Source: Bacteroidales bacterium UBA1215
Lineage (GTDB): Bacteria > Bacteroidota > Bacteroidia > Bacteroidales > WCHB1-69
Assembly (NCBI GenBank): GCA_002309475.1
Contig: DBXJ01000070.1
Span: 1-21,991 of the forward strand
Reading direction: 5' to 3'
Length of the DNA stretch: 21,991 bases
The notes below the pieces were generated by a model that was not told where the DNA came from, made no database searches, and worked only from the letters and a program-made list of their open reading frames with translations. Shown here one piece after another: positions 1 to 6,584 of the stretch (the stretch's first letter is position 1; the number at the start of each line of letters is the position of its first letter). Both the position numbers and the translations under genes were made by a program.

Positions 1-29
1 TTTATTATTTATCAAAATGCTTGGAGGTG

Positions 30-497
30 TTATCTTTTTAATCGGTTTATCATTTCGTCTGCCGTCACCTCCATATCCACATGCACAATGCCTTCTTCTA
101 AATATTCATCTGACACTACTTTAAAACCATATTTTTCGTAGAAGCCTGTTGCATATTTCTGTGCGTCCATGCGGATGATACTGCAAGGAAGTTTTTGCAG
201 AATAACGGCAAGACTTTGCTCCATCAACTGCCGTCCCCAACCTTTGCCGTGGATGCGAGTAAGCACACGACCTATGCTAACCGTTTTAACGGATTTCTTT
301 TCGTCATAAAAAGCCCTTAGATAGGCCTCTATAACACCATCGTGCATGATAAAACAATGGAGACTCTTGTAGTCAACATCGTCTGCATCAACATACACGA
401 TACTTTGCTCCACTACAAAGATTTTCTGCCTTTCCTTCAATATCTCATAAACCTCCGAAGACGAAAGCTCGTCAAACCATTTTGCGTAAAAATCCAT
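30..497 (-). CDS. GNAT family N-acetyltransferase, ElaA-like
   Basis: A 155-residue protein that reads as an ElaA-type GNAT acyltransferase, which would use acetyl-CoA in the cytoplasm on an unknown amine. The N-terminal signature IFVVEQ (26-31) followed by a Y-x-D-x-D stretch (35-40) is typical of ElaA. The acetyl-CoA loop is visible as GKGWGRQL (84-91), and the FYEKYGF motif (119-125) forms the usual last part of the fold. Length fits the family (about 150). The ATG at 495-497 is the first in frame and has no Shine-Dalgarno. It is followed 75 nt upstream by the end of the FISUMP gene on the same strand, with no terminator between, so co-transcription is possible. No clear promoter of its own is seen in that gap. 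The physiological substrate is unknown for the family. Confidence 0.88.
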   Translation of the reverse strand: MDFYAKWFDELSSSEVYEILKERQKIFVVEQSIVYVDADDVDYKSLHCFIMHDGVIEAYLRAFYDEKKSVKTVSIGRVLTRIHGKGWGRQLMEQSLAVILQKLPCSIIRMDAQKYATGFYEKYGFKVVSDEYLEEGIVHVDMEVTADEMINRLKR

Positions 498-572
498 TTC
501 CTACTTTTATTTATAATAGCAATGTCACCTTGTTGGAGGTTAGGAAAATTCAAAACCTGTCTTACAAAACTC

Positions 573-1313
573 TTATTTGGTTTGTATCGGACGGACAGCA
601 AAGCCATAGCAACGGCTGTTGCTCCAAACTCCGCCACCTTCATTTTTATCAAGTCCGAGATTGTAGGCACCGTCCGGACCGCCTGTTGCACCTTCTGACA
701 AAGTAGATGTCCATAAATATGCCCGCGATTTGGTATATTCAAATCCATCGCCATTCATACGACCGGAATAAGGAATGAAAATACTTTTTCCGCTGCTCTT
801 TCTGGTAATGCGAACACCTTTCACTTCTTCTCCTTTATCATTTAATGCTTTGGCTTGCATATCCCATGTAAAAGTTTCAGGATGATATTGTGTATCCATC
901 AATTCTTCCACTTCTTCTTTTGTCGGAAGTCTCCATCTGCCGCCTAATCTTTTAATTACGATATCATCTTCGGAACGTAAACTTGTGTAACCATCCGGAG
1001 AACCTTTTCCTTCCCACCAAGCAGCTTGTGAAGGCAAGCAATATTTGTTGAACTTGGTGCCGTCACTATTGCTATAGCGATAATTTTTCCACAATACCAC
1101 ACTCTGCCGTCTTGTATCGCCCCATGCATAATAATAGCCGTAATCGCCTTCTTCTGTTGCACCTAAATTGAACGATGCCCAGTTTACACTCAACCCTAAA
1201 TCGACTGCATCGGGAATTTCCACCGGTCCTTCCGGTAATTCATAATTCTCTTCCTTGTGGCAAGCACACAAGGCTATACTAATGCCAAGAATCATTAAAA
1301 TTTTCTTCATCAT
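573..1313 (-). CDS. FISUMP-domain lipoprotein
   Basis: A 246-residue predicted lipoprotein. Residues 1-17 form a short signal peptide and LCAC ends in the likely lipidated Cys18. The mature part is one FISUMP domain (Fibrobacter succinogenes major paralogous domain), a C-type-lectin-like fold common in Bacteroidota secreted proteins. Its hallmarks are GYYYAWGDT (59-67), WRLPT (127-131), an IPYSGRM segment (180-186) and the closing GFAVRPI (237-243). Family members sit at the cell surface or in secreted multidomain proteins, and their molecular role is not established. Two adjacent ATG codons (1311-1313 and 1308-1310) could both serve. A TAATTTTG promoter core lies about 95 nt upstream. No partner domain is present, so this is a minimal single-domain version. 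Family is clear, function unknown. Confidence 0.85.
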   Translation of the reverse strand: MMKKILMILGISIALCACHKEENYELPEGPVEIPDAVDLGLSVNWASFNLGATEEGDYGYYYAWGDTRRQSVVLWKNYRYSNSDGTKFNKYCLPSQAAWWEGKGSPDGYTSLRSEDDIVIKRLGGRWRLPTKEEVEELMDTQYHPETFTWDMQAKALNDKGEEVKGVRITRKSSGKSIFIPYSGRMNGDGFEYTKSRAYLWTSTLSEGATGGPDGAYNLGLDKNEGGGVWSNSRCYGFAVRPIQTK

Positions 1314-1404
1314 ACTCGTGTTTTATAATATTTAATCTGTTTTATTTGTGGCAATTGCCGCCTTCATTTACTCATGTAAATTGAAATTCAACTTTTTCAA
1401 GGCA

Positions 1405-1412
1405 CAAAATTA
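1405..1412 (-). promoter_or_regulatory. Bacteroidota-type -7 element upstream of the FISUMP gene
   Basis: Read on the minus strand this is TAATTTTG, an exact match to the TAnnTTTG core used by the Bacteroidota primary sigma factor. Transcription would begin near 1398 and give a leader of about 85 nt. I could not find a well-placed -33 TTTG, since the upstream sequence is A/T homopolymer, so the call rests on the core alone. Confidence 0.45.
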
Positions 1413-1520
1413 GAAAAAAAAATATTCATACGTATAAAAAAAACAATTTTTTTTCAATTAAGCAGATTTATTTTTATCAAACAGCCGCTTATCATCCTAG
1501 TTGTGCTTTTTCTACAATAA

Positions 1521-1548
1521 AAAAAGACCGAACAAATTCGGTCTTTTT
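1521..1548 (-). terminator. Rho-independent terminator of groESL
   Basis: A perfect 12-bp inverted repeat (AAAAAGACCGAA / TTCGGTCTTTTT) around a 4-nt loop (1533-1536). On the minus strand it starts 19 nt after the groEL stop codon and ends in a T run. It is the natural end of the groES-groEL transcript. The symmetric A/T arms could also stop weak transcription from the other direction. Confidence 0.9.
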
Positions 1549-1567
1549 AATCGTTGTATATGTACTA

Positions 1568-3208
1568 TTAGTACATGCCGCCCATACCGCCACCGGGCAT
1601 TCCGCCTGCCATAGGTGCGGCCGGAGTTTCTTCTTTGATATCTGCCAAAACGCATTCTGTTGTCAACAACATACCTGCGATAGAAGCAGCATTTTCTAAT
1701 GCTACACGAGCTACTTTCGCCGGATCGATAACACCTGCCTGCATTAAATCCTCGTATTTTTCTGTACGGGCATTGTAACCGAAGAATCCTTCGCTTTCTT
1801 TAACGCTGTTAACAACTACAGAACCTTCCAAACCGGCATTTTGAACTATTTGTCTCAATGGTTCTTCCAAAGCACGGCGAACGATTTCTATACCGAATTT
1901 TTCATCGTCGTTTTCAGCTTTAATGCCGTCTAAAGCTTTGATTGCACGAATATAAGCAACACCACCGCCGGGGATAATACCTTCTTCTACAGCTGCTCTT
2001 GTTGCATGCAATGCATCGTCAAAACGATCTTTCTTTTCTTTCATTTCAACTTCGCTGGCTGCACCAACATAAATCACTGCTACACCGCCTGCCAATTTTG
2101 CCAAACGTTCTTGCAATTTTTCACGATCATAGTCGGATTTAGTGCTTTCAATTTGTGCTTTAATTTGTGCAATACGGGCACCGATAGCTTCTTTGTTGCC
2201 TTTGCCGCTAACAATAGTAGTATTTTCTTTGTCAACAGTAATTTTTTCACTTTGACCTAACATTTCCAAAGTAGCATCTTCCAATTTGTAGCCTTTTTCT
2301 TCAGAAATTACTGTACCACCTGTCAAAATAGCAATGTCTTCCAACATTTCTTTTCTGCGGTCACCAAATCCCGGAGCCTTTACGGCAACTATCTTCAAAG
2401 AACCACGCAAACGATTGACAACCAATGTTGCCAAAGCTTCGCTTTCGATATCTTCTGCTATTACTAATAATGGTTTACCTGTTTGAACTACTTTCTCCAA
2501 AATTGGTAAGAATTCTTTCATATTAGAAATTTTCTTATCATATATCAAAATGTACGGAGTATCGTAAACGGTTTCCATTTTTTCTGTGTCAGTAACAAAA
2601 TAAGGTGAAATATATCCACGATCGAATTGCATACCTTCCACAACTTTTACTTCTGTTTCGGTACCTTTTGCCTCTTCAATGGTAATAACACCTTCTTTTT
2701 TTACTTTGTGCATGGCTTCTGCAATGATAGCACCGACAGCTTGGTCGTTGTTGGCAGAAATGGTTGCTACTTGCTCAATTTTTTCGTTGTTTTCACCAAC
2801 TTCTTGAGAACGTTTTTTCAAATCTGCAACTACACATGCAACAGCCTTGTCAATACCGCGTTTCAAATCCATAGGATTGGCACCGGCAGTAACATATTTC
2901 AAACCATGATTGAAAATAATTTGTGCCAAAACAGTAGCGGTAGTAGTACCATCACCGGCTTGGTCGTTGGTTTTAGAAGCTACTTCTTTCACCATTTGTG
3001 CACCCATATTTTCAATGGCTTCTTTCAATTCAATTTCTTTGGCAACTGTTACACCGTCTTTTGTAATTTGCGGTGCACCGAATTTCTTGTCAATAATGAC
3101 ATTTCTACCTTTTGGTCCTAAGGTTACTTTTACTGCATTTGCCAATGCATCTACACCTTTTTTCAAACCTTCTCTTGCATCCCAGCTATATAATATTTCT
3201 TTTGCCAT
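1568..3208 (-). CDS. groEL: 60 kDa chaperonin GroEL
   Basis: A 546-residue group I chaperonin, full length for the family. It forms the double heptameric ring that folds proteins in the cytoplasm with GroES and ATP. Visible motifs are GPKGR (31-35), the nucleotide-binding NDQAGDGTTT (81-90) with the ATPase aspartate, the DALHATRAAVEEGIIPGGG stretch that carries the second catalytic aspartate, and the flexible C-terminal Gly-Gly-Met tail (PGGGMGGMY). groES ends 25 nt upstream on the same strand, and a strong terminator follows. The N-terminus MAKEILYSWDAREGLKK differs slightly from the more common phenylalanine-rich start but keeps the register. No HrcA/CIRCE element is present; the control elements seem to lie upstream of groES. 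Confidence 0.98.
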   Translation of the reverse strand: MAKEILYSWDAREGLKKGVDALANAVKVTLGPKGRNVIIDKKFGAPQITKDGVTVAKEIELKEAIENMGAQMVKEVASKTNDQAGDGTTTATVLAQIIFNHGLKYVTAGANPMDLKRGIDKAVACVVADLKKRSQEVGENNEKIEQVATISANNDQAVGAIIAEAMHKVKKEGVITIEEAKGTETEVKVVEGMQFDRGYISPYFVTDTEKMETVYDTPYILIYDKKISNMKEFLPILEKVVQTGKPLLVIAEDIESEALATLVVNRLRGSLKIVAVKAPGFGDRRKEMLEDIAILTGGTVISEEKGYKLEDATLEMLGQSEKITVDKENTTIVSGKGNKEAIGARIAQIKAQIESTKSDYDREKLQERLAKLAGGVAVIYVGAASEVEMKEKKDRFDDALHATRAAVEEGIIPGGGVAYIRAIKALDGIKAENDDEKFGIEIVRRALEEPLRQIVQNAGLEGSVVVNSVKESEGFFGYNARTEKYEDLMQAGVIDPAKVARVALENAASIAGMLLTTECVLADIKEETPAAPMAGGMPGGGMGGMY

Positions 3209-3233
3209 GATTATGTCTTTTTTAATTGTTTCA

Positions 3234-3509
3234 CTATAAAATTGCTAATATATCAGATTCTTTCATGATAAGATAATCTTCACCATTGTAGTTGATTTCC
3301 GTACCGGCATATTTGCCATATAATACTACATCACCTACTTTTACTGTCATAGGTTCGTCTTTCTTACCATTACCTACTGCTACTACTTCACCTCTTTGAG
3401 GTTTTTCTTTTGCTGTATCCGGAATAATGATTCCACCTGCTGTTTTTTGTTCTGCCTGTGCAGCTTTTACTATTACTCTGTCTGCCAATGGCTTAATATT
3501 TAATTCCAT
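3234..3509 (-). CDS. groES: 10 kDa co-chaperonin GroES
   Basis: A 91-residue co-chaperonin that caps the GroEL ring and sets the timing of substrate release. The start LKPLADRVIV-type sequence appears here as IKPLADRVIV (5-14). The mobile loop follows as QKTAGGIIIPD (21-31), with the conserved GGI segment that contacts GroEL. The end, DYLIMKESDILAIL, is also typical. It is the first gene of groES-groEL. The ATG at 3507-3509 has no Shine-Dalgarno. Upstream lies a possible sigma-54 promoter with two inverted repeats. Confidence 0.97.
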   Translation of the reverse strand: MELNIKPLADRVIVKAAQAEQKTAGGIIIPDTAKEKPQRGEVVAVGNGKKDEPMTVKVGDVVLYGKYAGTEINYNGEDYLIMKESDILAIL

Positions 3510-3562
3510 GTTGTTTATATTTTACGTTTATAATTATTTTTCTAATTCAATTAGATACCAAA

Positions 3563-3579
3563 GCGAATTCTATGCCAAA
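3563..3579 (-). promoter_or_regulatory. Possible sigma-54 (-24/-12) promoter of groESL
   Basis: Read on the minus strand this is TTTGGCATAGAATTCGC. The GG (3575-3576) and GC (3563-3564) dinucleotides are separated by exactly 10 nt, as in RpoN promoters (TTGGCAC-N5-TTGC). The -24 half matches TTGGCA, and the -12 half is TCGC instead of TTGC. A start near 3551 would leave a leader of about 41 nt before groES. No good TAnnTTTG core is seen in this gap. The match is by eye and has one weak position. Confidence 0.5.
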
Positions 3580-3589
3580 CTACTATTTT

Positions 3590-3602
3590 TGCCATCATGT
3601 CA
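3590..3602. repeat. Inverted repeat TGCCA-N3-TGTCA, proximal site upstream of groES
   Basis: An imperfect palindrome, with TGCCA at 3590-3594 and TGTCA at 3598-3602. It has the same half-site, spacing and neighbouring G as the distal repeat at 3658-3670. Its centre is about 45 nt upstream of the proposed groES transcription start. It could be a binding site for a dimeric regulator. One base breaks the symmetry. Confidence 0.45.
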
Positions 3603-3657
3603 GTAAAACCGATATGATAAAAGTATAAATTGCTTTTAATCAAAACTTTAACAAAAC

Positions 3658-3670
3658 TGACAGAATGTCA
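3658..3670. repeat. Inverted repeat TGACA-N3-TGTCA, distal site upstream of groES
   Basis: A perfect 5-bp inverted repeat around a 3-nt centre, preceded by C at 3657. Its last three bases are the htpX stop codon. Its centre is about 113 nt upstream of the proposed groES start, a usual distance for an enhancer-binding protein. It lacks a T tract and is too short for a terminator. Confidence 0.5.
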
Positions 3671-4648
3671 TTTTTTGTTTTTAAACTTTGGCAAGTCGTC
3701 AACACCTTTTACTTGCTTGTAGGCCTTGCAATAATTCTCATAAGTTGTCCCTTCCGACATTGCCCTTAAAATGTCTATACGCTCACGAATGGGCGGGTGT
3801 GTGGAAAACAAATAAGTGGCTTTTTCTTTTATTTTGGGCATACTGATACACATTGCAGATGCCATTTTGCCGGGATCAAAAATGGTGTCATCTCCGGAAA
3901 TTTTTTGCAAAGCATCTGCCAATGCAGAAGGGTCGTGAGTGAAATTGACAGCCATGGTATCTGCCAAATATTCTCTTTTTCTTGACAGAGAAAAATAAAA
4001 CATTCTTGCTAACAAAGCCGCAAAAACAGCCATTACCACTATCAGCAATATCATAATCAACTGACCAGTACCACCTTTGTCATTAGAAGAACGTCTGCCC
4101 ATAGAACCATAAAAAAACGTCCTCCGCAATATTTCAGAAATAATAACAATTGTTCCCATCATCACACCGGCAAAAGTCATGTACAGCACATCCCGATTGT
4201 AAATATGCGACATCTCATGAGCCATTACACCTTGTATTTCGTGACGATTCAATTTGTCCCGCAAACCTCTTGTTATAGCCACTACACAACTTTCCGGCTT
4301 TGTACCGGCTGCAAAAGCATTCATGGCATCGGTGTCTATCAAGTAAATTTTTGGCATCTTCAATCCCGATATCATACTCAATTCTTCTATAATATTGTAC
4401 AACATAGGATCATCTGCCTTTTGAATTTCTTTGGCATTCATGCCACTTAGAATGACTTTTGCTCCTTGGCGATAGGCTACTATTGCTTGTATTCCCCACA
4501 CAACAAGAGCAATGACAGCACCAACAATGATGCCTGCATCACCTGCTATCCAATAGCCTACTGCTGCCCCTAAACCAAGCAACAATATGCCCATGGAGAA
4601 AAACACAACAACGGATTTTCTCTTATTTTTTGCAATTAATTCATACAT
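3668..4648 (-). CDS. htpX: HtpX-like membrane zinc metalloprotease (M48)
   Basis: A 326-residue M48 peptidase of the HtpX type, which degrades damaged membrane proteins with its catalytic domain in the cytoplasm. Two membrane segments open the protein (about 14-34 and 38-58). The conserved NAFAAG (110-115) precedes the zinc motif HEMSH (144-148), with H144 and H148 as ligands and E145 catalytic. A pair of further membrane segments follows (about 153-175 and 197-218). The third zinc ligand is E226 in REYLAD, and THPP near residue 284 completes the family pattern. Nothing key is missing. lemA ends 3 nt upstream, an arrangement that recurs in many bacteria and suggests coupled expression. Its stop codon overlaps an inverted repeat belonging to the groES control region. 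Confidence 0.93.
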   Translation of the reverse strand: MYELIAKNKRKSVVVFFSMGILLLGLGAAVGYWIAGDAGIIVGAVIALVVWGIQAIVAYRQGAKVILSGMNAKEIQKADDPMLYNIIEELSMISGLKMPKIYLIDTDAMNAFAAGTKPESCVVAITRGLRDKLNRHEIQGVMAHEMSHIYNRDVLYMTFAGVMMGTIVIISEILRRTFFYGSMGRRSSNDKGGTGQLIMILLIVVMAVFAALLARMFYFSLSRKREYLADTMAVNFTHDPSALADALQKISGDDTIFDPGKMASAMCISMPKIKEKATYLFSTHPPIRERIDILRAMSEGTTYENYCKAYKQVKGVDDLPKFKNKK

Positions 4649-4651
4649 GCC

Positions 4652-5203
4652 TTAAAAACTGACTTTGGGGGCTTGTCTGGCTTCTTGGCTGGATAATTCA
4701 AACAATTCTTTGGCAGAAAAATGAAACATTCCTGCAATAATATTGTTAGGAAAAACTTGTATCTTGGTATTGTAACTGGTTACCACCTGATTGTACAACT
4801 GACGGGAGAAAGAAATTTTATTCTCTGTGGAAGCCAATTCTTCTTGCAAACTAAGGAAATTGGTATTTGCCTTCAAATCAGGATAAGCCTCCAACTGCAC
4901 TTTTAAGCCTGCCAAAGCTGAAGTAAGCATATTGTTAGCTTCGGCTCTTTCGGCCATAGTAGTGGCATTCATGGCTTGAGTACGCAATTCTGTTACCTTG
5001 GTCAAAGTTTCGCTTTCGTGTTTGGCATAACCTTTTACCGTTTCTACTAAATTAGGAATCAAATCATAACGACGTTCCAACTGCACATCCACATTGTGCC
5101 ATTCCTGATCAACCATATTTCTTGATTTAACCATCCCGTTGTACATGGACACTACCCATATTACCAACACAACTAATACTACTAATATAATAATTCCTGT
5201 CAT
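4652..5203 (-). CDS. lemA: LemA family protein
   Basis: A 183-residue LemA-type protein. One N-terminal membrane helix (about 3-20) is followed by a coiled, all-alpha domain. Family signatures are the NMVDQEWHNVDVQLERRYDL stretch (29-48) with PNLVETVKGYAKHE after it, and ENKISFSRQLYN (131-142) with an FP turn near 154. Length matches the family. LemA proteins are membrane anchored with the helical domain outside; their biochemical role is not settled, though they often accompany HtpX proteases or TPM-domain proteins. Here htpX follows after 3 nt and pyrK ends 36 nt upstream. The last residues RQAPKVSF resemble the usual C-terminal tail. Confidence 0.93.
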   Translation of the reverse strand: MTGIIILVVLVVLVIWVVSMYNGMVKSRNMVDQEWHNVDVQLERRYDLIPNLVETVKGYAKHESETLTKVTELRTQAMNATTMAERAEANNMLTSALAGLKVQLEAYPDLKANTNFLSLQEELASTENKISFSRQLYNQVVTSYNTKIQVFPNNIIAGMFHFSAKELFELSSQEARQAPKVSF

Positions 5204-5239
5204 CTTGATTGTTTTTAATTATTAATGATTCTTTTCTTA

Positions 5240-6013
5240 TTATTCATCTATAAATTCGTCTAATTCCAATGCGTTAAATACCGGTCCTTCAGTGCAAACA
5301 CATTTGTGACCTTCGTGAGTTTTGGTAACACAACACAAGCAGGCACCCACTCCGCATGCCATTGTATTTTCCAACGACACCATACATGGAATATTATTTT
5401 CTCGTGCCAGTTTGGCAACGGCTTTCATCATCACAGTAGGTCCGCAAGTGTAAATTTTATCAAATGTATTTACTTTTTGAAGTAAAGAATGATTAACCAC
5501 CAAACCCTTTTCACCCATTGAACCGTCATCGGTAGAGATATACACATCTGCAATGCCGGCAAAATCTTCTTTCAACGAAAGCAAATTGCCACTTTTTGCC
5601 CCTAACAAAATAGTTGCCCTGACACCTTTTTGGGCAAATGTCTGTGCCAACAAAACCAATGGAGCAATTCCACAGCCGCCACCTATCAACAATGGCGACT
5701 TGCTATCGGTATCAAATCCATTACCTAAAGGATAAACCATGTTCACTTTTTCCCCGACTTTCAATGCTGAAAGTTTTTCAGTGCCATTGCCAACTTTACG
5801 AATATAGAATTTGATGGTATTTTTCTCTTTGTTAAAAGTGCAAATGGAGATAGGCCTTCTTAAAAAAGTGTGTTGCGTATCCGGTACCTGCATATTGACA
5901 AATTGCCCCGGCTGAATGTTTTCCAATCGGGATGCACATTGTGCTACCAAGATAAAACTGCCTTGGTCAACCGCTTTATTTTCTATTATCGTAAAATCTT
6001 CTATCCTTTTCAT
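5240..6013 (-). CDS. pyrK: Dihydroorotate dehydrogenase B, electron transfer subunit
   Basis: A 257-residue PyrK. In class 1B dihydroorotate dehydrogenase it passes electrons from the PyrD FMN to NAD+ through FAD and a [2Fe-2S] cluster in pyrimidine synthesis. The FAD-binding motif is RRPIS (52-56), the NAD-binding loop is GGGCGIAPL (111-119), and the cluster ligands are C220, C225, C228 and C240 in the ferredoxin-like C-terminal arm. Length is standard. No pyrD gene is in the window. lemA follows after 36 nt and the phosphodiesterase gene lies 42 nt upstream. A second pyrimidine gene, pyrE, is present 13 kb away in another operon, so the pathway genes are dispersed. PyrK-like subunits of other oxidoreductases exist, but the spacing of the cysteines fits PyrK well. 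Confidence 0.9.
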   Translation of the reverse strand: MKRIEDFTIIENKAVDQGSFILVAQCASRLENIQPGQFVNMQVPDTQHTFLRRPISICTFNKEKNTIKFYIRKVGNGTEKLSALKVGEKVNMVYPLGNGFDTDSKSPLLIGGGCGIAPLVLLAQTFAQKGVRATILLGAKSGNLLSLKEDFAGIADVYISTDDGSMGEKGLVVNHSLLQKVNTFDKIYTCGPTVMMKAVAKLARENNIPCMVSLENTMACGVGACLCCVTKTHEGHKCVCTEGPVFNALELDEFIDE

Positions 6014-6055
6014 GACAAATTGTTATCTTATTAGAACGTTGATTTTCGCCTTTTA

Positions 6056-6544
6056 TTATCTTTCTTGATGAAATACATCCATATTTTTCGGAGTTTTATC
6101 AACAATATCGAATTTAAGCATAGTTATCGCTTTATGAAAACCATAATTACCGGCAGCTCCCGGGTTGATAGCCAGCATTTTTCTTTGTTGATCGTAAACA
6201 ACTTTTAAAATATGAGAATGTCCGCAGACAAAAATATCCGGCTTGTAACGGTCGATTAAAGGCAAACTATTCGCATTGTATTTGGGAGGATAGCCACCGA
6301 TGTGTGTCATTAAAATGTTTAACCCACCTGCCTCAAAAAACAATTCCTTTTCAGTCAGTTTTCTTATAAGGGCATCATCTATATTGCCATAAACAGCTTT
6401 TAAGGGTTTAAAAGCCGACAAACGATTATAAACATCTTGGCTGCCGATATCTCCCGCATGCCACAACTGATCACAATCGGCAAAAAAAGTTTCTATTGCC
6501 GACAGATAACAGCCATGTGTATCCGAAAGAACCCCTACCTTCAT
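6056..6544 (-). CDS. YfcE/MJ0936-type metallophosphoesterase
   Basis: A 162-residue calcineurin-like phosphodiesterase of the small YfcE/MJ0936 group. All metal-binding blocks are visible: DTHG (8-11), GDIGS, YGNID, THIGG and GHSHI, and the typical NPGAAGNYG near residues 128-136. Members hydrolyse model phosphodiesters, and the natural substrate is mostly unknown. The ATG at 6542-6544 lies only 11 nt after the hairpin that ends the upstream OmpA gene, leaving almost no room for a separate promoter. It may be expressed by readthrough or from a start inside the end of the OmpA gene. pyrK follows after 42 nt. Confidence 0.92.
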   Translation of the reverse strand: MKVGVLSDTHGCYLSAIETFFADCDQLWHAGDIGSQDVYNRLSAFKPLKAVYGNIDDALIRKLTEKELFFEAGGLNILMTHIGGYPPKYNANSLPLIDRYKPDIFVCGHSHILKVVYDQQRKMLAINPGAAGNYGFHKAITMLKFDIVDKTPKNMDVFHQER

Positions 6545-6555
6545 ATTAGCCTATA

Positions 6556-6583
6556 AAAAAATGCTTCCGAAGAAGCATTTTTT
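6556..6583 (-). terminator. Rho-independent terminator after the OmpA-family gene
   Basis: A perfect 12-bp inverted repeat (AAAAAATGCTTC / GAAGCATTTTTT) around a CGAA loop (6568-6571). It begins 1 nt after the OmpA stop codon on the minus strand and ends in a T run. It sits just 11 nt before the start codon of the next gene. Confidence 0.9.
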
Positions 6584-6584
6584 A

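Noticed and set aside
437..754. A 105-codon minus-strand frame overlapping the FISUMP gene end and the gap before the acetyltransferase.
   Set aside because: It overlaps the FISUMP coding region in another frame and has no family features; the FISUMP frame is clearly real down to 573.
1427..1436. CATACGTAT-type palindrome upstream of the FISUMP promoter.
   Set aside because: Only about 8 bp and A/T dominated; no second copy that would suggest an operator.
2627..3121. A 164-codon plus-strand frame antisense to groEL, and several shorter ones.
   Set aside because: Phe/Cys-rich shadow translation opposite a conserved gene; no promoter or family pattern.
3510..3667. Searched for a CIRCE (HrcA) operator before groES.
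   Set aside because: No TTAGCACTC-N9-GAGTGCTAA-like repeat is present.
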